Shown here: piece after piece, positions 8,528-16,860 of the stretch
How the letters are laid out: each line of letters begins with the position of its first letter
Numbering within the stretch: position 1 is the stretch's first letter
Assembly (NCBI RefSeq): GCF_010726085.1
Contig: NZ_AP022560.1
Coordinates: 4,526,001 to 4,590,000, forward strand
Reading direction: 5' to 3'
Length of the DNA stretch: 64,000 bases
Origin: Mycolicibacterium moriokaense
GTDB taxonomy: Bacteria; Actinomycetota; Actinomycetes; Mycobacteriales; Mycobacteriaceae
Position numbers and translations under genes: made by a program
The notes under the pieces: generated by a model
What the model saw: only the letters and a program-made list of their open reading frames with translations
Told to the model about the DNA's origin: nothing
Database searches by the model: none

Positions 8528-9259
8528 GTGGCTAGGCAGGCGACCGCCGAGAAGCGCCCACGGCGCGAACGGGGGTCCATCAATCCCGACGACATCATCA
8601 AGGGCGCCTTCGACCTGGCCGAAGAGGTGGGCATCGACAACCTGTCCATGCCGCTGCTCGGTAAGCACCTCGGGGTCGGCGTGACCAGCATCTACTGGTA
8701 CTTCCGCAAGAAGGACGACCTGCTCAATGCGATGACCGACCGGGCACTGCGCCAGTACGTGTTCGCCACGCCCTACGTCGAGGCGAAAGACTGGCGCGAG
8801 ACGCTGCGCAACCACGCCCGCTCGATGCGAAAGACGTTCCTGGGTAACCCGATTCTGTCCGATCTGATTCTCATTCGGTCAGCGCTGAGCCCGCGTGCGG
8901 CGCGGGTCGGGGTGCAGGAGGTCGAGAAGGCGATCGCCAGCCTGACGGAGGCGGGCCTGTCGCCCGAGGACGCGTTCGACACGTATTCCGCGGTGTCGGT
9001 GCACGTCCGCGGTTCGGTGGTGCTTGAGCGGCTTCGCGAGAAGAACCGGGCGGCCAACGAGGGGCCGAGCGATATCGACGAGGCGATGGCGATCGACAGC
9101 GAGTCGACGCCGTTGCTCGCGCTGGTCACCGAGAAGGGCCATCACCTGGGCGCGGCCGACGAGAAGAACTTCGAGTTCGGTCTCGAGTGCATTCTCGACC
9201 ACGCCGAGCGGCTGATCGAAGACGCGAGGAGCGCCAAGAAGCCGACGCGCAAGCGCTGA
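8528..9259 (+). CDS. TetR-family transcriptional regulator
   Basis: A 243-residue repressor with an N-terminal helix-turn-helix at about residues 40-60 (MPLLGKHLGVGVTSIYWYF, ending in the typical YWYF) after a basic leader. The large C-terminal domain would bind a ligand, in this context probably an acyl-CoA. The start is the GTG at 8528, because GGAGGT sits 7 bases upstream at 8515-8520. An upstream ATG at 8513 overlaps that site. It is divergent from the SDR/lyase unit and its likely operator is 8390-8410. The 3' end meets a convergent thiolase gene across a 54-base hairpin repeat. Confidence 0.9.
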   Translation: MARQATAEKRPRRERGSINPDDIIKGAFDLAEEVGIDNLSMPLLGKHLGVGVTSIYWYFRKKDDLLNAMTDRALRQYVFATPYVEAKDWRETLRNHARSMRKTFLGNPILSDLILIRSALSPRAARVGVQEVEKAIASLTEAGLSPEDAFDTYSAVSVHVRGSVVLERLREKNRAANEGPSDIDEAMAIDSESTPLLALVTEKGHHLGAADEKNFEFGLECILDHAERLIEDARSAKKPTRKR

Positions 9260-9262
9260 ATT

Positions 9263-9316
9263 CCAGCGATTTGTGTGCGTTTCGGAGCGCTCACCGCTCC
9301 TCGATGTACACAAATC
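9263..9316. repeat. 54-bp hairpin repeat, copy 1 (between convergent genes)
   Basis: Nearly identical to 39267-39320, with one base different over 54. It folds on itself: outer arms GATTTGTGTGC (9268-9278) and GTACACAAATC (9306-9316) pair with one mismatch, and inner arms GGAGCG and CGCTCC flank a CTCAC loop. It fills the gap between the TetR stop at 9259 and the thiolase stop at 9321, so it could end transcription in both directions. It resembles a dispersed REP-like element. No target duplication or transposase is visible. Confidence 0.8.
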
Positions 9317-9320
9317 GTGG

Positions 9321-10496
9321 TTAAACCTCGACGACGACCGCGCCGCCCTGGCCGCCGCCGGCGCACATCGCGGCGACGCCGATACCGCCACCGCGCCGCT
9401 GCAGCTCGTAGAGCAGCGTCGTCACCATACGGGCGCCCGACGCGGCGATGGGATGGCCGAGGCTGCAGCCGCTTCCGGAGAAGTTGACCAACTCCTCGTC
9501 CAGGCCGTACTCGCGGCAGGCCGCGATCGGCACCGACGCGAACGCCTCGTTGATCTCCCACAGCGCGACATCCGACGGCTTCAGGCCGGCACGGTCGAGC
9601 ACCTTGCCGATCACCTTCACCGCGCCCAGACCGCAGTCGCGAGCCGGGACACCCGCTGCCGCCCAGGCCTTCACCGTGCCCATCACTGACAGGTTGTTGG
9701 CCTCGGCGTAGGCCCGCTCGACGAGCGCGACGCCCGCCGCGGCGTCGTTGGTGCCGCTGCTGTTGCCCGCGGTGATCGAGAAGCCCTCGATCTCGGGGTG
9801 CAGGACCTTCAGTCCGGCCAGCTTCTCGACGGTGGTGTCGCGGCGCGGATGCTCATCGACGCTGAAGTCCACGACCGATCCGTCGAACTGCTGGATCTTC
9901 ATCGGGATGATCTCGTCGAGGAACTTGCCTGCGTCCTGTGCGGCGACGGCCCGCTGGTGCGACCGCGCCGCCCACTCGTCCATCTCCTCGCGGGTGATGC
10001 CGACCGCCTGCGCGGTGTTCCAGCCGACCGTGATCGACATGTCCTTGGAGGGCGCGTCGGGGGTCTCGACGTGCGTGGGCGGCATCCACCGCTCCTCGAA
10101 CTTCAGCTCAGGGCCGGGAATCCGCCAGTTCGTCAGTGGCGTCATCGACAGCGATTGGACGCCGCCCGCGATCAGGACCCGCTCCATACCCGAGCCGATC
10201 TGCGCGGCCGCGTTGCCGATCGCGGTCAGGCTGCCGGCGCAGTGTCTGTTCACCGACTGCCCCGGAACGTGGTGCAGCCCCGCGGCGTCAGCGGCGTAAC
10301 GCGCGAGATCGCCGCCGCCGTAATGTGATTCGGCGAAGATGATGTCGTCGATGTCGGCGGGGTCCACACCCGACCGGCGGACCACCTCGGGAAGCACAGT
10401 GGTGATCAGTGTTTCGGGCGGGGTGTTGACCAAGGTGCCCTTGAAGGAACGGCCGATCGCCGTCCTGGCTGCACCGACAATGACGGGTGTTGACAT
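9321..10496 (-). CDS. Acetyl-CoA acyltransferase (thiolase)
   Basis: Cleaves a 3-ketoacyl-CoA with CoA. The 391-residue length is normal for a degradative thiolase. The acyl-accepting cysteine is C86 in NRHCAGSL. The catalytic regions NEAFAS and GHPIAASGAR, and the final CAGGGQGGA containing the second active cysteine, are all present. The start is the ATG at 10496 with GAGG about 9 bases upstream. The longer open frame to 10670 would overlap the crotonase gene. It ends beside the hairpin repeat at 9263. The upstream crotonase stops only 79 bases away, and a weak palindrome (10526-10538) in that gap may give it its own promoter. Confidence 0.92.
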   Translation of the reverse strand: MSTPVIVGAARTAIGRSFKGTLVNTPPETLITTVLPEVVRRSGVDPADIDDIIFAESHYGGGDLARYAADAAGLHHVPGQSVNRHCAGSLTAIGNAAAQIGSGMERVLIAGGVQSLSMTPLTNWRIPGPELKFEERWMPPTHVETPDAPSKDMSITVGWNTAQAVGITREEMDEWAARSHQRAVAAQDAGKFLDEIIPMKIQQFDGSVVDFSVDEHPRRDTTVEKLAGLKVLHPEIEGFSITAGNSSGTNDAAAGVALVERAYAEANNLSVMGTVKAWAAAGVPARDCGLGAVKVIGKVLDRAGLKPSDVALWEINEAFASVPIAACREYGLDEELVNFSGSGCSLGHPIAASGARMVTTLLYELQRRGGGIGVAAMCAGGGQGGAVVVEV

Positions 10497-10525
10497 GGTT
10501 TCGACCTCGGGTTTCGGCTTGGCTG

Positions 10526-10538
10526 ACTTTACAAAAGT
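10526..10538. promoter_or_regulatory. Short palindrome upstream of thiolase
   Basis: ACTTT-ACA-AAAGT is a perfect 5-base-arm inverted repeat 30 bases upstream of the thiolase ATG. It lies in an AT-rich patch that is unusual for this window. It could be an operator or part of an internal promoter. It is short enough to be chance. Confidence 0.25.
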
Positions 10539-10575
10539 AGCAGAGAATGTTTCGTTCCCAGAAGGGTGAGCGTAC

Positions 10576-11448
10576 TCACTCCGGCTCGGGCACGAAGAAG
10601 TGTTCGTCACGCAGCCGGAACGCCTCCTTGGTGCCGTGCTGGGCGCGGGTCTTGACGAAGTTGAATTCACCCGGGGCGAACTGCAGGTTCGTCCCGTACG
10701 CGTGAAACAGGTAGCTGGCCACTTCCTCGCCCTGATACGCCTGGCTCTGCTCGACGAGCCGGAACGCCTCCTTGGCGATGACGACGCCGTCGGCGGGCAT
10801 CTTCGCGGCCTTCTCCGCCCAGTACCGCGCCCGCGCGGTGACCGATCCCGGGTCGCAGGTGTCGGTGAACACGCCGAGGTGTTCGACGTCCCCGGCTTCG
10901 ATGATGTCGCCGGTCAGCAGCAGCCGTCGCGCCAGCACGGGACCGAGCCGGTGGAAGAACATGTGCAGACTGCCCAGCGCGGGGCCGAGGAACCGGGTCG
11001 CGGGCATGCCGATCTTCGTATTGCGGCCGATCACGGATATGTCGGTCATCAACGCCATCTCGAAGCCACCACCGAGCGCATAGCCGCTGATCTCGCCGAC
11101 CGTGACCTTCGGGAAGCCCATGAAATTGTGGTAGAAGCTGAACGACTTGCGGTCGACGGTCAGGCGACGACGCTGACTGGGCCGCCGTTTGGCCTCGGGC
11201 GCATCCTTGTCGCCGTACCAGCCGTACGCGTTGTTCATATCGGCACCGGTGCTGAACACGCCCTCGGCACCGCGCAGCAGTACCACGGTGAGATCGTCGT
11301 CCTCGGCCACCTGGTCGAGGTAGCGGCCGACGGTTTCGCGCATCGCCGCGTCGTAGGAGTTGCGCTGGCTCGGGTTGTTCAGCGTGATCGTGGCGATGCG
11401 CTTGTCACGATCGATGTCGTAAAGCACCCGGTCATCGGTGGTGGTCAT
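10576..11448 (-). CDS. Enoyl-CoA hydratase/isomerase family protein, active-site variant
   Basis: A 290-residue crotonase-fold protein. The loop GVFSTGADM and the oxyanion helix GYALGGGFEMAL are recognisable. The segment that normally holds the general-base glutamate reads MPATRFLGPALGS, with no acidic residue, so simple hydratase activity is doubtful. Isomerase, C-C hydrolase or decarboxylase-type chemistry, known elsewhere in the superfamily, is possible. The start ATG at 11448 is chosen over the ATG at 11469 because GAAGGA lies just upstream of it. It follows the GntR gene by 10 bases in a minus-strand operon with thiolase and thioesterase. Confidence 0.85.
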   Translation of the reverse strand: MTTTDDRVLYDIDRDKRIATITLNNPSQRNSYDAAMRETVGRYLDQVAEDDDLTVVLLRGAEGVFSTGADMNNAYGWYGDKDAPEAKRRPSQRRRLTVDRKSFSFYHNFMGFPKVTVGEISGYALGGGFEMALMTDISVIGRNTKIGMPATRFLGPALGSLHMFFHRLGPVLARRLLLTGDIIEAGDVEHLGVFTDTCDPGSVTARARYWAEKAAKMPADGVVIAKEAFRLVEQSQAYQGEEVASYLFHAYGTNLQFAPGEFNFVKTRAQHGTKEAFRLRDEHFFVPEPE

Positions 11449-11458
11449 CGCAAGTCCT

Positions 11459-12226
11459 TCACTCGACATTCGAAATCAGTTTGGCCTCAATGGTTTTGTC
11501 CGCTCCCACGGCGAGTGTGTTGCGCCGCGCGACGGCCAGGTGGTCCTTCGCCAGTTTGACCGCACGAGCCTCGTTGCCGTCGCGGATGGCGTCCAGCAGC
11601 CGTTGGTGATCGCGCAGCGCGGCCCGCATGGTCTTGTGCTCCATCGGATCACCTTCGTCGCTCCACACCGACGACTCGTGTGCCGACCAGATCAACTCCA
11701 ACGAGCCGATCAGCAGAATCATCGGTTCGTTGCCGCATCGCGACACGATCGCCTCGTGGAACCGGCGGGCGTTGGGCACGTATCTCGACAGGTTGTCGAA
11801 TTGCTCTGTCTGCGTTTTGATCTCCGCTTCGAGATAGGGGACGACCTCGGTCATCCGATCCTCGCGGGCTGCGCACATGCCTGCACAGATCGGCTCCAGA
11901 TGCATCAACGCCAGGCTGACGTCGGCGGGTTTGGCCGATCGTGTCTGCAACACCATGCTGATCATGTGTGCGGTGCGCTCGGCCGAGGGCGGGTGGACGA
12001 TCGCGCCGCCCATGTTGCCGCGACGCACCGAAATCAACCCGTCGGTCTCAAGGATGTGGATGGCCTCGCGCAGTGCCGGCGGGCTGACGCCGAACTCCGC
12101 GAGCAGGACGTCCTGTGACGGCAGCACGTCGCCTTCCTTGATGCGGCCGGACAGGATCTGGTCGCGCAGCCGCGACGCCACGATCTCGGCGACGCGTGGC
12201 TGACGAATCCGCTGCACGCTGGTCAT
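11459..12226 (-). CDS. GntR/FadR-family (FCD) transcriptional regulator
   Basis: A 255-residue regulator with an N-terminal winged helix-turn-helix (about residues 10-75, containing SGRIKEGDVLPSQ and FGVSPPALREAIHIL) and an all-helical FCD ligand domain with the His/Asp-type metal-binding pattern (RRFHEAI and later DHQRLLDAI, DHLAVARR). FCD proteins usually sense acids or acyl-CoAs. The ATG at 12226 shares one base with the preceding thioesterase stop (TGATG), so they are co-translated. The near-perfect 24-base palindrome at 12923-12946 in the divergent promoter is its most likely operator. It would then control both the minus operon and the three-crotonase/three-ligase operon. Confidence 0.9.
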   Translation of the reverse strand: MTSVQRIRQPRVAEIVASRLRDQILSGRIKEGDVLPSQDVLLAEFGVSPPALREAIHILETDGLISVRRGNMGGAIVHPPSAERTAHMISMVLQTRSAKPADVSLALMHLEPICAGMCAAREDRMTEVVPYLEAEIKTQTEQFDNLSRYVPNARRFHEAIVSRCGNEPMILLIGSLELIWSAHESSVWSDEGDPMEHKTMRAALRDHQRLLDAIRDGNEARAVKLAKDHLAVARRNTLAVGADKTIEAKLISNVE

Positions 12227-12879
12227 CAGCCGGTCGCTCTCCGGTGACCGAAGTCGAAGACGCTCAGTTTGTCGGGTGACGAGGCGGCCGTGCTGAATTC
12301 GCCGATGCACAACACCTCGTCGCCGAGCAGCAGACGTGCCGTCGATGTGACCCGACCGTCGGCTTCGGCGCGAACGACGTCGAATGCGAGCTCGACCAGA
12401 ACCGGGGTGGGCCGGCGGAAGGTGACCGTCAGCGAGCGGGTCTTGCCGGTGCGTCCCGATGCGCAGCTCTGATGTTGGGTGATGCAGTCGAAGAACACCG
12501 CCAGGAAGCCACCGTTGACCAACCCCGGCGGGCCCTCGTAGACGACGGGGAACGTGACGCGGCCGGATGCGGTGTCGGAGTCGAGGTGGTCGAACGTGTA
12601 CTCGGGGAAGCACGGATTGTAGGCACCGACGTTGAAGGCGTGGTCCAGATACACCCGCTGGGAATCGGTGCTCTGCGGGCCTATACGCGGCGTGGGGTCA
12701 GGCGGCGCAGCGGGCGCCAGTTGCCGCTCCCATTCGGCGGTCTGGTCGACGATGGCATCGACGGTCGGATGCTCGTGCTCCAACGACAGCAGCAGCCCGG
12801 TCAGTCGCCGCAGCGCCCCGGCGGCGGCCACTGTCTGCGGCAGCGGTTGCTCACCGAATCGGGGTGTGCCCTCGGCCAT
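12226..12879 (-). CDS. Hotdog-fold acyl-CoA thioesterase-like protein
   Basis: A 217-residue protein with a single C-terminal hotdog domain, recognised by GPPGLVNGGFLAVFFDCI (family form: ligand-binding helix after a GG turn) and the strand SLTVTFRRPTPV. The first 90 residues are helical and of unknown function. Likely activity is hydrolysis of an acyl-CoA, possibly to relieve CoA sequestration in this pathway. The start ATG at 12879 has AAAGGGG upstream. It is the first gene of the minus-strand operon and lies 112 bases from the divergent crotonase start. Confidence 0.75.
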   Translation of the reverse strand: MAEGTPRFGEQPLPQTVAAAGALRRLTGLLLSLEHEHPTVDAIVDQTAEWERQLAPAAPPDPTPRIGPQSTDSQRVYLDHAFNVGAYNPCFPEYTFDHLDSDTASGRVTFPVVYEGPPGLVNGGFLAVFFDCITQHQSCASGRTGKTRSLTVTFRRPTPVLVELAFDVVRAEADGRVTSTARLLLGDEVLCIGEFSTAASSPDKLSVFDFGHRRATG

Positions 12880-12922
12880 GAGTCCCCTTTCGCCCAGTGG
12901 CGGTTCCGTCGAGGCGCTTTCC

Positions 12923-12946
12923 TTGCTAACTTGTACAAGATAGCAA
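12923..12946. promoter_or_regulatory. 24-bp near-perfect operator palindrome
   Basis: The sequence TTGCTAACTTGT-ACAAGATAGCAA is a continuous palindrome whose 12-base arms match at 11 positions. Its core CTTGTACAAG is perfect and contains the GT/AC pattern expected for FadR-type GntR operators. It sits centrally in the divergent promoter between the thioesterase/GntR operon and the crotonase/ligase operon. The GntR protein encoded at 11459 is the obvious candidate ligand. Confidence 0.6.
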
Positions 12947-12965
12947 TACTGTATCCCTAACCGTA
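12947..12965. promoter_or_regulatory. Second shared element, TACTGTA-N2-CCTA-N3-GTA
   Basis: Immediately next to the palindrome, this 19-base stretch matches the element at 6478-6496 at 15 of 19 positions and is similar to part of 8390-8410. It may be a second operator used by a regulator common to three operons, or a shared promoter motif. Confidence 0.35.
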
Positions 12966-12990
12966 TAGCGAGGGAAGTGCGGAGGCAACG

Positions 12991-13785
12991 GTGGCTGACG
13001 ATGGGGCGGTGACGACCTCGCGCGTGGATGGCGTTTTGCACGTGAGGTTCGAGCGGCCGTCCCGGCGCAACTCGTTGAGCCCGTCCATGGTGAAGGCATT
13101 CGTCGACACGCTGACCGAGGCAGCCAGTGACGATTCACTCCGAGCGGTCCATATCCGCGGTGCGGGAAGCGATTTCTGTGCGGGCGTCGACTGGTCGAGC
13201 AACCCCAGCGCCGAGCGTCCCCGTACCGGTGATCTCGTACGTCGTGTCCCGCACGGCTCGCACCGCGTGATCGAACTCGTCCACACCATCCAGCTGCCTG
13301 TCGTGTGCAGCGTGCGTGGCTGGGCCGCGGGACTCGGCTGCAACCTCGCGCTCGCCGCCGATTTCACTGTGGCAGCGTCAGATTCGGTGTTCTGGGAACC
13401 GTTCCTCGACCGGGGATTCAGCCCGGACTCGGGTTCGACATGGCTGCTGCCCCGGCTGGTCGGGCTGGCGCGGGCCAAGAGCATGCTGCTGCTCGGCGAG
13501 AAGGTCAGCGGACCAGACGCCGCGGACTGGGGCCTGATCCACCGATGTGTGGGCGACGACGAACTCGACGACGTCGCCGCGGAACTGGTGGCGCGGCTGG
13601 CCTCCGGGCCCACCGTCGCCATCGGACTCGCCAAGCAGGCCATTCACTACGGACAACACGCGACGCTGCCACAGTCGATGAACCAGGAACTGTTCAACCT
13701 GGAGTTGTCGTCGCGTACGAAGGATTTCAAGGAAGGACTCGCGGCGTTCCGCGAGAAGCGCACGCCGGATTTCGGTGGCCGGTGA
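12991..13785 (+). CDS. Enoyl-CoA hydratase/isomerase (PaaG-like)
   Basis: A 264-residue crotonase. The loop GSDFCAGVDW, the helix RGWAAGLGCNLAL and the segment SPDSGSTWLLPRLVG are clear. That last motif, with aspartate instead of glutamate before GGSTW-type residues, is typical of enoyl-CoA isomerases of the PaaG type rather than plain hydratases. It is the first gene of a six-gene plus-strand operon. The GTG start at 12991 has GGAGG 6 bases upstream. The product has a normal family length. Confidence 0.9.
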   Translation: MADDGAVTTSRVDGVLHVRFERPSRRNSLSPSMVKAFVDTLTEAASDDSLRAVHIRGAGSDFCAGVDWSSNPSAERPRTGDLVRRVPHGSHRVIELVHTIQLPVVCSVRGWAAGLGCNLALAADFTVAASDSVFWEPFLDRGFSPDSGSTWLLPRLVGLARAKSMLLLGEKVSGPDAADWGLIHRCVGDDELDDVAAELVARLASGPTVAIGLAKQAIHYGQHATLPQSMNQELFNLELSSRTKDFKEGLAAFREKRTPDFGGR

Positions 13786-13808
13786 CCCGGACGGAAGAGG
13801 ACCAAACC

Positions 13809-14612
13809 ATGTCATACAACGACATCACCTACGAGGTCGACGGGCACAAGGCCACGATCACGCTGAACCGGCCCAACGCACTCAATGCGCTCAGCCCCGC
13901 GATGATCTCCGAACTTCGCACCGCGTACGACGAGGCGGAGAACGATGACAACGTCTGGATCCTGATCGTGACTGGAACCGGTCGCGCGTTCTGCACCGGC
14001 GCCGACGTCGGCGAGATTCCCGAGGACGGCAGGGTTATCTATGAACGGCCGTACCTGACCACCTACGATCAGTGGGAGGCGCCGCAGGAGGGCACACCGC
14101 CGTTTCGTCGCATGGCGAAGCCCGTGCTGACGGCGGTCAACGGGTTGTGCTGCGGCGCCGGACTCGACTGGATCACCACCGGCGATATCGCGATCGCGTC
14201 GGAGAAGGCCACGTTCTTCGACCCGCACGTGAGCATCGGCCTGGTGGCGGGCCGTGAGATGGTGCGGTTGGCCCGCGTGCTCCCCCGCAACATCGCGCTG
14301 CGGATGGCGCTGATGGGTAAGCACGAACGGATGAGCGCGCAACGGGCCTACGAGCTCGGCATGATCAGCGAGGTCGTCGAGCACGACAAGCTCCTCGAAC
14401 GCGCCCACGAGATCGCCGACATCGTGAACTCCAATGCACCGCTGGCGGTTCGGGGTACTCGCCTGGCCATCCACAAGACGCTCGACCTGCCGCTGCACGA
14501 AGCCGAGATCCTGGCCGAGACCTTCCGCGAACGCGTGGTCCGCACCGAGGACGCCGACGAGGGCCCGAAGGCGTTCATGGAAAAGCGCGCCCCGAACTGG
14601 CAGTGCCGATGA
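13809..14612 (+). CDS. Enoyl-CoA hydratase/isomerase family protein
   Basis: A 267-residue crotonase with GRAFCTGADVGE, NGLCCGAGLDW and FFDPHVSIGLVAG. The last replaces the usual glutamate-containing segment, so the chemistry may differ from standard hydration. It begins at the ATG at 13809, 23 bases after the previous crotonase, with AGAGGA upstream. A much longer overlapping frame from 13305 is a shadow. The next gene encodes a paralogue with the same FFDxHVSxGLV signature, which suggests a tandem duplication or two subunits of one complex. Confidence 0.88.
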   Translation: MSYNDITYEVDGHKATITLNRPNALNALSPAMISELRTAYDEAENDDNVWILIVTGTGRAFCTGADVGEIPEDGRVIYERPYLTTYDQWEAPQEGTPPFRRMAKPVLTAVNGLCCGAGLDWITTGDIAIASEKATFFDPHVSIGLVAGREMVRLARVLPRNIALRMALMGKHERMSAQRAYELGMISEVVEHDKLLERAHEIADIVNSNAPLAVRGTRLAIHKTLDLPLHEAEILAETFRERVVRTEDADEGPKAFMEKRAPNWQCR

Positions 14613-15400
14613 CCGCGCCGGCCTTCGAGACGATCCTGCTCGACGTGGACGCGGCCGACCACGTCGCCACCATCACGCTGAACCGGCCGGATTCCCTCAA
14701 CTCCTTCAACAGGACGATGTGCGAGGAGATGGCCAAAGCGTGGCGGACGGTCAAACTCGACGACTCGGTCCACGCCGTGGTGGTGCGCGCCGCCGGCGAG
14801 CGGGCATTTTCCGCGGGTCTCGATATCAAATCGCCCTACGGTCAACCCGAGAACGTCTGGAACCACGAGGATCCCGGCGAATACCTCAGCCCCAAGTGGC
14901 AGAAGATGTGGAAACCCGTTGTGTGCGCCGTGCAGGGCATGTGCACCGCGGGCGCCTTCTATTTCGTCAACGAGTCCGACGTCGTCATCTGCAGCGAGGA
15001 CGCGACGTTCTTCGACTCCCACGTCAGCGCCGGTCTGGTCTGCGCGCTGGAGCCGATCGGCCTGATGCGCCGGGTGGGCTTGGGCGAGACGCTACGAATC
15101 GCGTTGATGGGCAACGACGAACGTGTCAGCGCCGAGACCGCACGACAGATCGGCCTGGTGACCGAAGTCGTTCCCGCGGAACGCCTCTGGGCGCGTGCCC
15201 ACGAGATCGCAGCATCGATCGCGGCCAAACCGCCGTCGGCGACACAGGGCACCGTCAAGGCGATCTGGGAGTCGCTGGACAAACCCTATCGGGCGGCGAT
15301 GGAGCAGAACCTGATCTACACAAGGTTGGGAAACCCGATCGGACAGGCCGAACTCGCCGAGCGCTCCCCCAGCGGCAGGCCGACCCCGAGGCTGCGTTGA
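14609..15400 (+). CDS. Enoyl-CoA hydratase/isomerase family protein, paralogue
   Basis: A 263-residue crotonase paralogous to the gene just upstream. It shares ATFFDSHVSAGLV and the following layout but reads CALEPIGLMRR where the neighbour has VAGREMVRLAR, so this copy carries a glutamate in the active-site region. The loop GERAFSAGLDIKSPYG and the helix QGMCTAGAFYF are in place. The ATG at 14609 overlaps the previous stop as ATGA. A GTG six bases earlier is a weaker alternative. An active/inactive pair is one reading. Confidence 0.88.
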   Translation: MTAPAFETILLDVDAADHVATITLNRPDSLNSFNRTMCEEMAKAWRTVKLDDSVHAVVVRAAGERAFSAGLDIKSPYGQPENVWNHEDPGEYLSPKWQKMWKPVVCAVQGMCTAGAFYFVNESDVVICSEDATFFDSHVSAGLVCALEPIGLMRRVGLGETLRIALMGNDERVSAETARQIGLVTEVVPAERLWARAHEIAASIAAKPPSATQGTVKAIWESLDKPYRAAMEQNLIYTRLGNPIGQAELAERSPSGRPTPRLR

Positions 15401-16860
15401 TGACCGGACATGCCCTCAGCCGCCGTGTCCGTACCGTCCTCGAGCTACGCCCCGACGGGCCCGGTGTGGAATACGAGGGTCAGTGGGTGACGTGGGGTGA
15501 GATCGCCGCACTGGCGGGGCGCATCGAGTCGCTCGACGTGACAGGGCGCCAGGTGGGGATCCTGTTGCGTAACACGCCGACTCACGTCGCGACCTTCCTC
15601 GGCGTGCTGATGGGTGGCGGCACGGTCGTCGTCATCAACCCGTCCCGCGGCGACGATCGCATCAGGGCCGACATCGAGTCGCTGCGCCTGCCGGTGGTCA
15701 TCGGCACCGGCGAGGATCTGGCGACGCTGGTGTCGCCTGCGCCGCACACGACCACCGTGGCGATCGGCGCCCTGGCCGACGTGCCCGACGTCAGCGCGGC
15801 GTCGGAGCACGACCCGGACGCCGGGCGCCCCGGAGTGGCGGTGCGCATGCTGACCAGCGGCACGACCGGCCCGCCCAAGAGAATTGACCTCACCTACGAC
15901 ATGCTGGCACGCAGCGTGATCGGCACCGACTTCGACGGGGCCCCGTCCCCTACCGAACCGCGGCGCGGGGTCGCGATCGTCAACGCTCCCCTGGTGCACA
16001 TCGGCGGCGTGTTCCGTGTCCTTCAATGTGTCTGTGAAGCGCGATCATTCGCGCTACTGGATCGATTTGAGCTTGATCGGTGGGCCGATGCCGTGCGCAG
16101 GCACCGTCCCCAGGCGGTGTCGTTGGTGCCCGCGGCGCTGCGGACAGTGCTGCACTCCGACCTGACCCGCGACGATCTGCACAGCATCCGCGCGGTGACC
16201 TCGGGGACGGCACCCCTGTCCGCTGACGATGCCGACGCGTTCACCGAGAAGTTCGGCATACCGGTCCTCACGTCATATGCCGCAACGGAGTTCGGTGGCG
16301 GCGTCGCCGGCTGGACGCTGCGTGATTATCAGCAGTACTGGCAGAGCAAGCGGGGAAGCGTTGGCAGGGCCACGCTGGGCGCACAGCTGCGCGTCGTCGA
16401 CGACAACGGCACGCCTGTCGGCGTGAATCAGCCGGGACTGCTCGAGGTCAAGCCCGGCCAGCTCGGGCCCGGCGGGGAGTGGTTGCGCACCACCGACATG
16501 GCGCGCATCGATGAGGACGGATTCCTCTGGATCCTCGGCCGCGCCGATCAGGCGATCATCCGGGGCGGCTTCAAGGTGATGCCCGACGATGTGCGCACGG
16601 CGCTGGAGAGCCACCCGGCGGTGCGGGGCGCCGCAGTCGTGGGCCGGCCCGACCCGCGGCTCGGCGAGACACCCGTGGCCATGGTCGAACTACGGGCGCC
16701 GGTCGAGGCGGACACGCTGCTCGACCACCTCCGAACGCGCTTGGCCGGATACGAGATTCCCACCGACATCGCGGTCGTGGACGCCATTCCGCGGACACCG
16801 TCCGGAAAGGCCGATCTGACCGCCGTCCGCGCTCATTTCACCTCCGTCGAACATGCCTGA
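15400..16860 (+). CDS. Acyl-CoA synthetase (class I adenylate-forming), first of three
   Basis: A 486-residue CoA ligase, compact for the family. The P-loop MLTSGTTGPPK is at residues 150-160, the adenine motif SYAATEFGGG follows, and the C-terminal catalytic lysine is near K470 in TPSGKADL. The N-terminal domain is divergent from the two ligases after it. Its ATG at 15400 shares a base with the preceding stop (TGATG), so translation is coupled to the crotonases. It would activate a carboxylate to acyl-CoA before beta-oxidation, but the substrate is unknown. Confidence 0.9.
   Translation: MTGHALSRRVRTVLELRPDGPGVEYEGQWVTWGEIAALAGRIESLDVTGRQVGILLRNTPTHVATFLGVLMGGGTVVVINPSRGDDRIRADIESLRLPVVIGTGEDLATLVSPAPHTTTVAIGALADVPDVSAASEHDPDAGRPGVAVRMLTSGTTGPPKRIDLTYDMLARSVIGTDFDGAPSPTEPRRGVAIVNAPLVHIGGVFRVLQCVCEARSFALLDRFELDRWADAVRRHRPQAVSLVPAALRTVLHSDLTRDDLHSIRAVTSGTAPLSADDADAFTEKFGIPVLTSYAATEFGGGVAGWTLRDYQQYWQSKRGSVGRATLGAQLRVVDDNGTPVGVNQPGLLEVKPGQLGPGGEWLRTTDMARIDEDGFLWILGRADQAIIRGGFKVMPDDVRTALESHPAVRGAAVVGRPDPRLGETPVAMVELRAPVEADTLLDHLRTRLAGYEIPTDIAVVDAIPRTPSGKADLTAVRAHFTSVEHA

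Noticed and set aside
9273..9689. Frame beginning MCVSERSPLLD inside the hairpin repeat
   Set aside because: It reads through the repeat and into the antisense of the thiolase. The same peptide at 39276 confirms it comes from the repeat, not from a gene.
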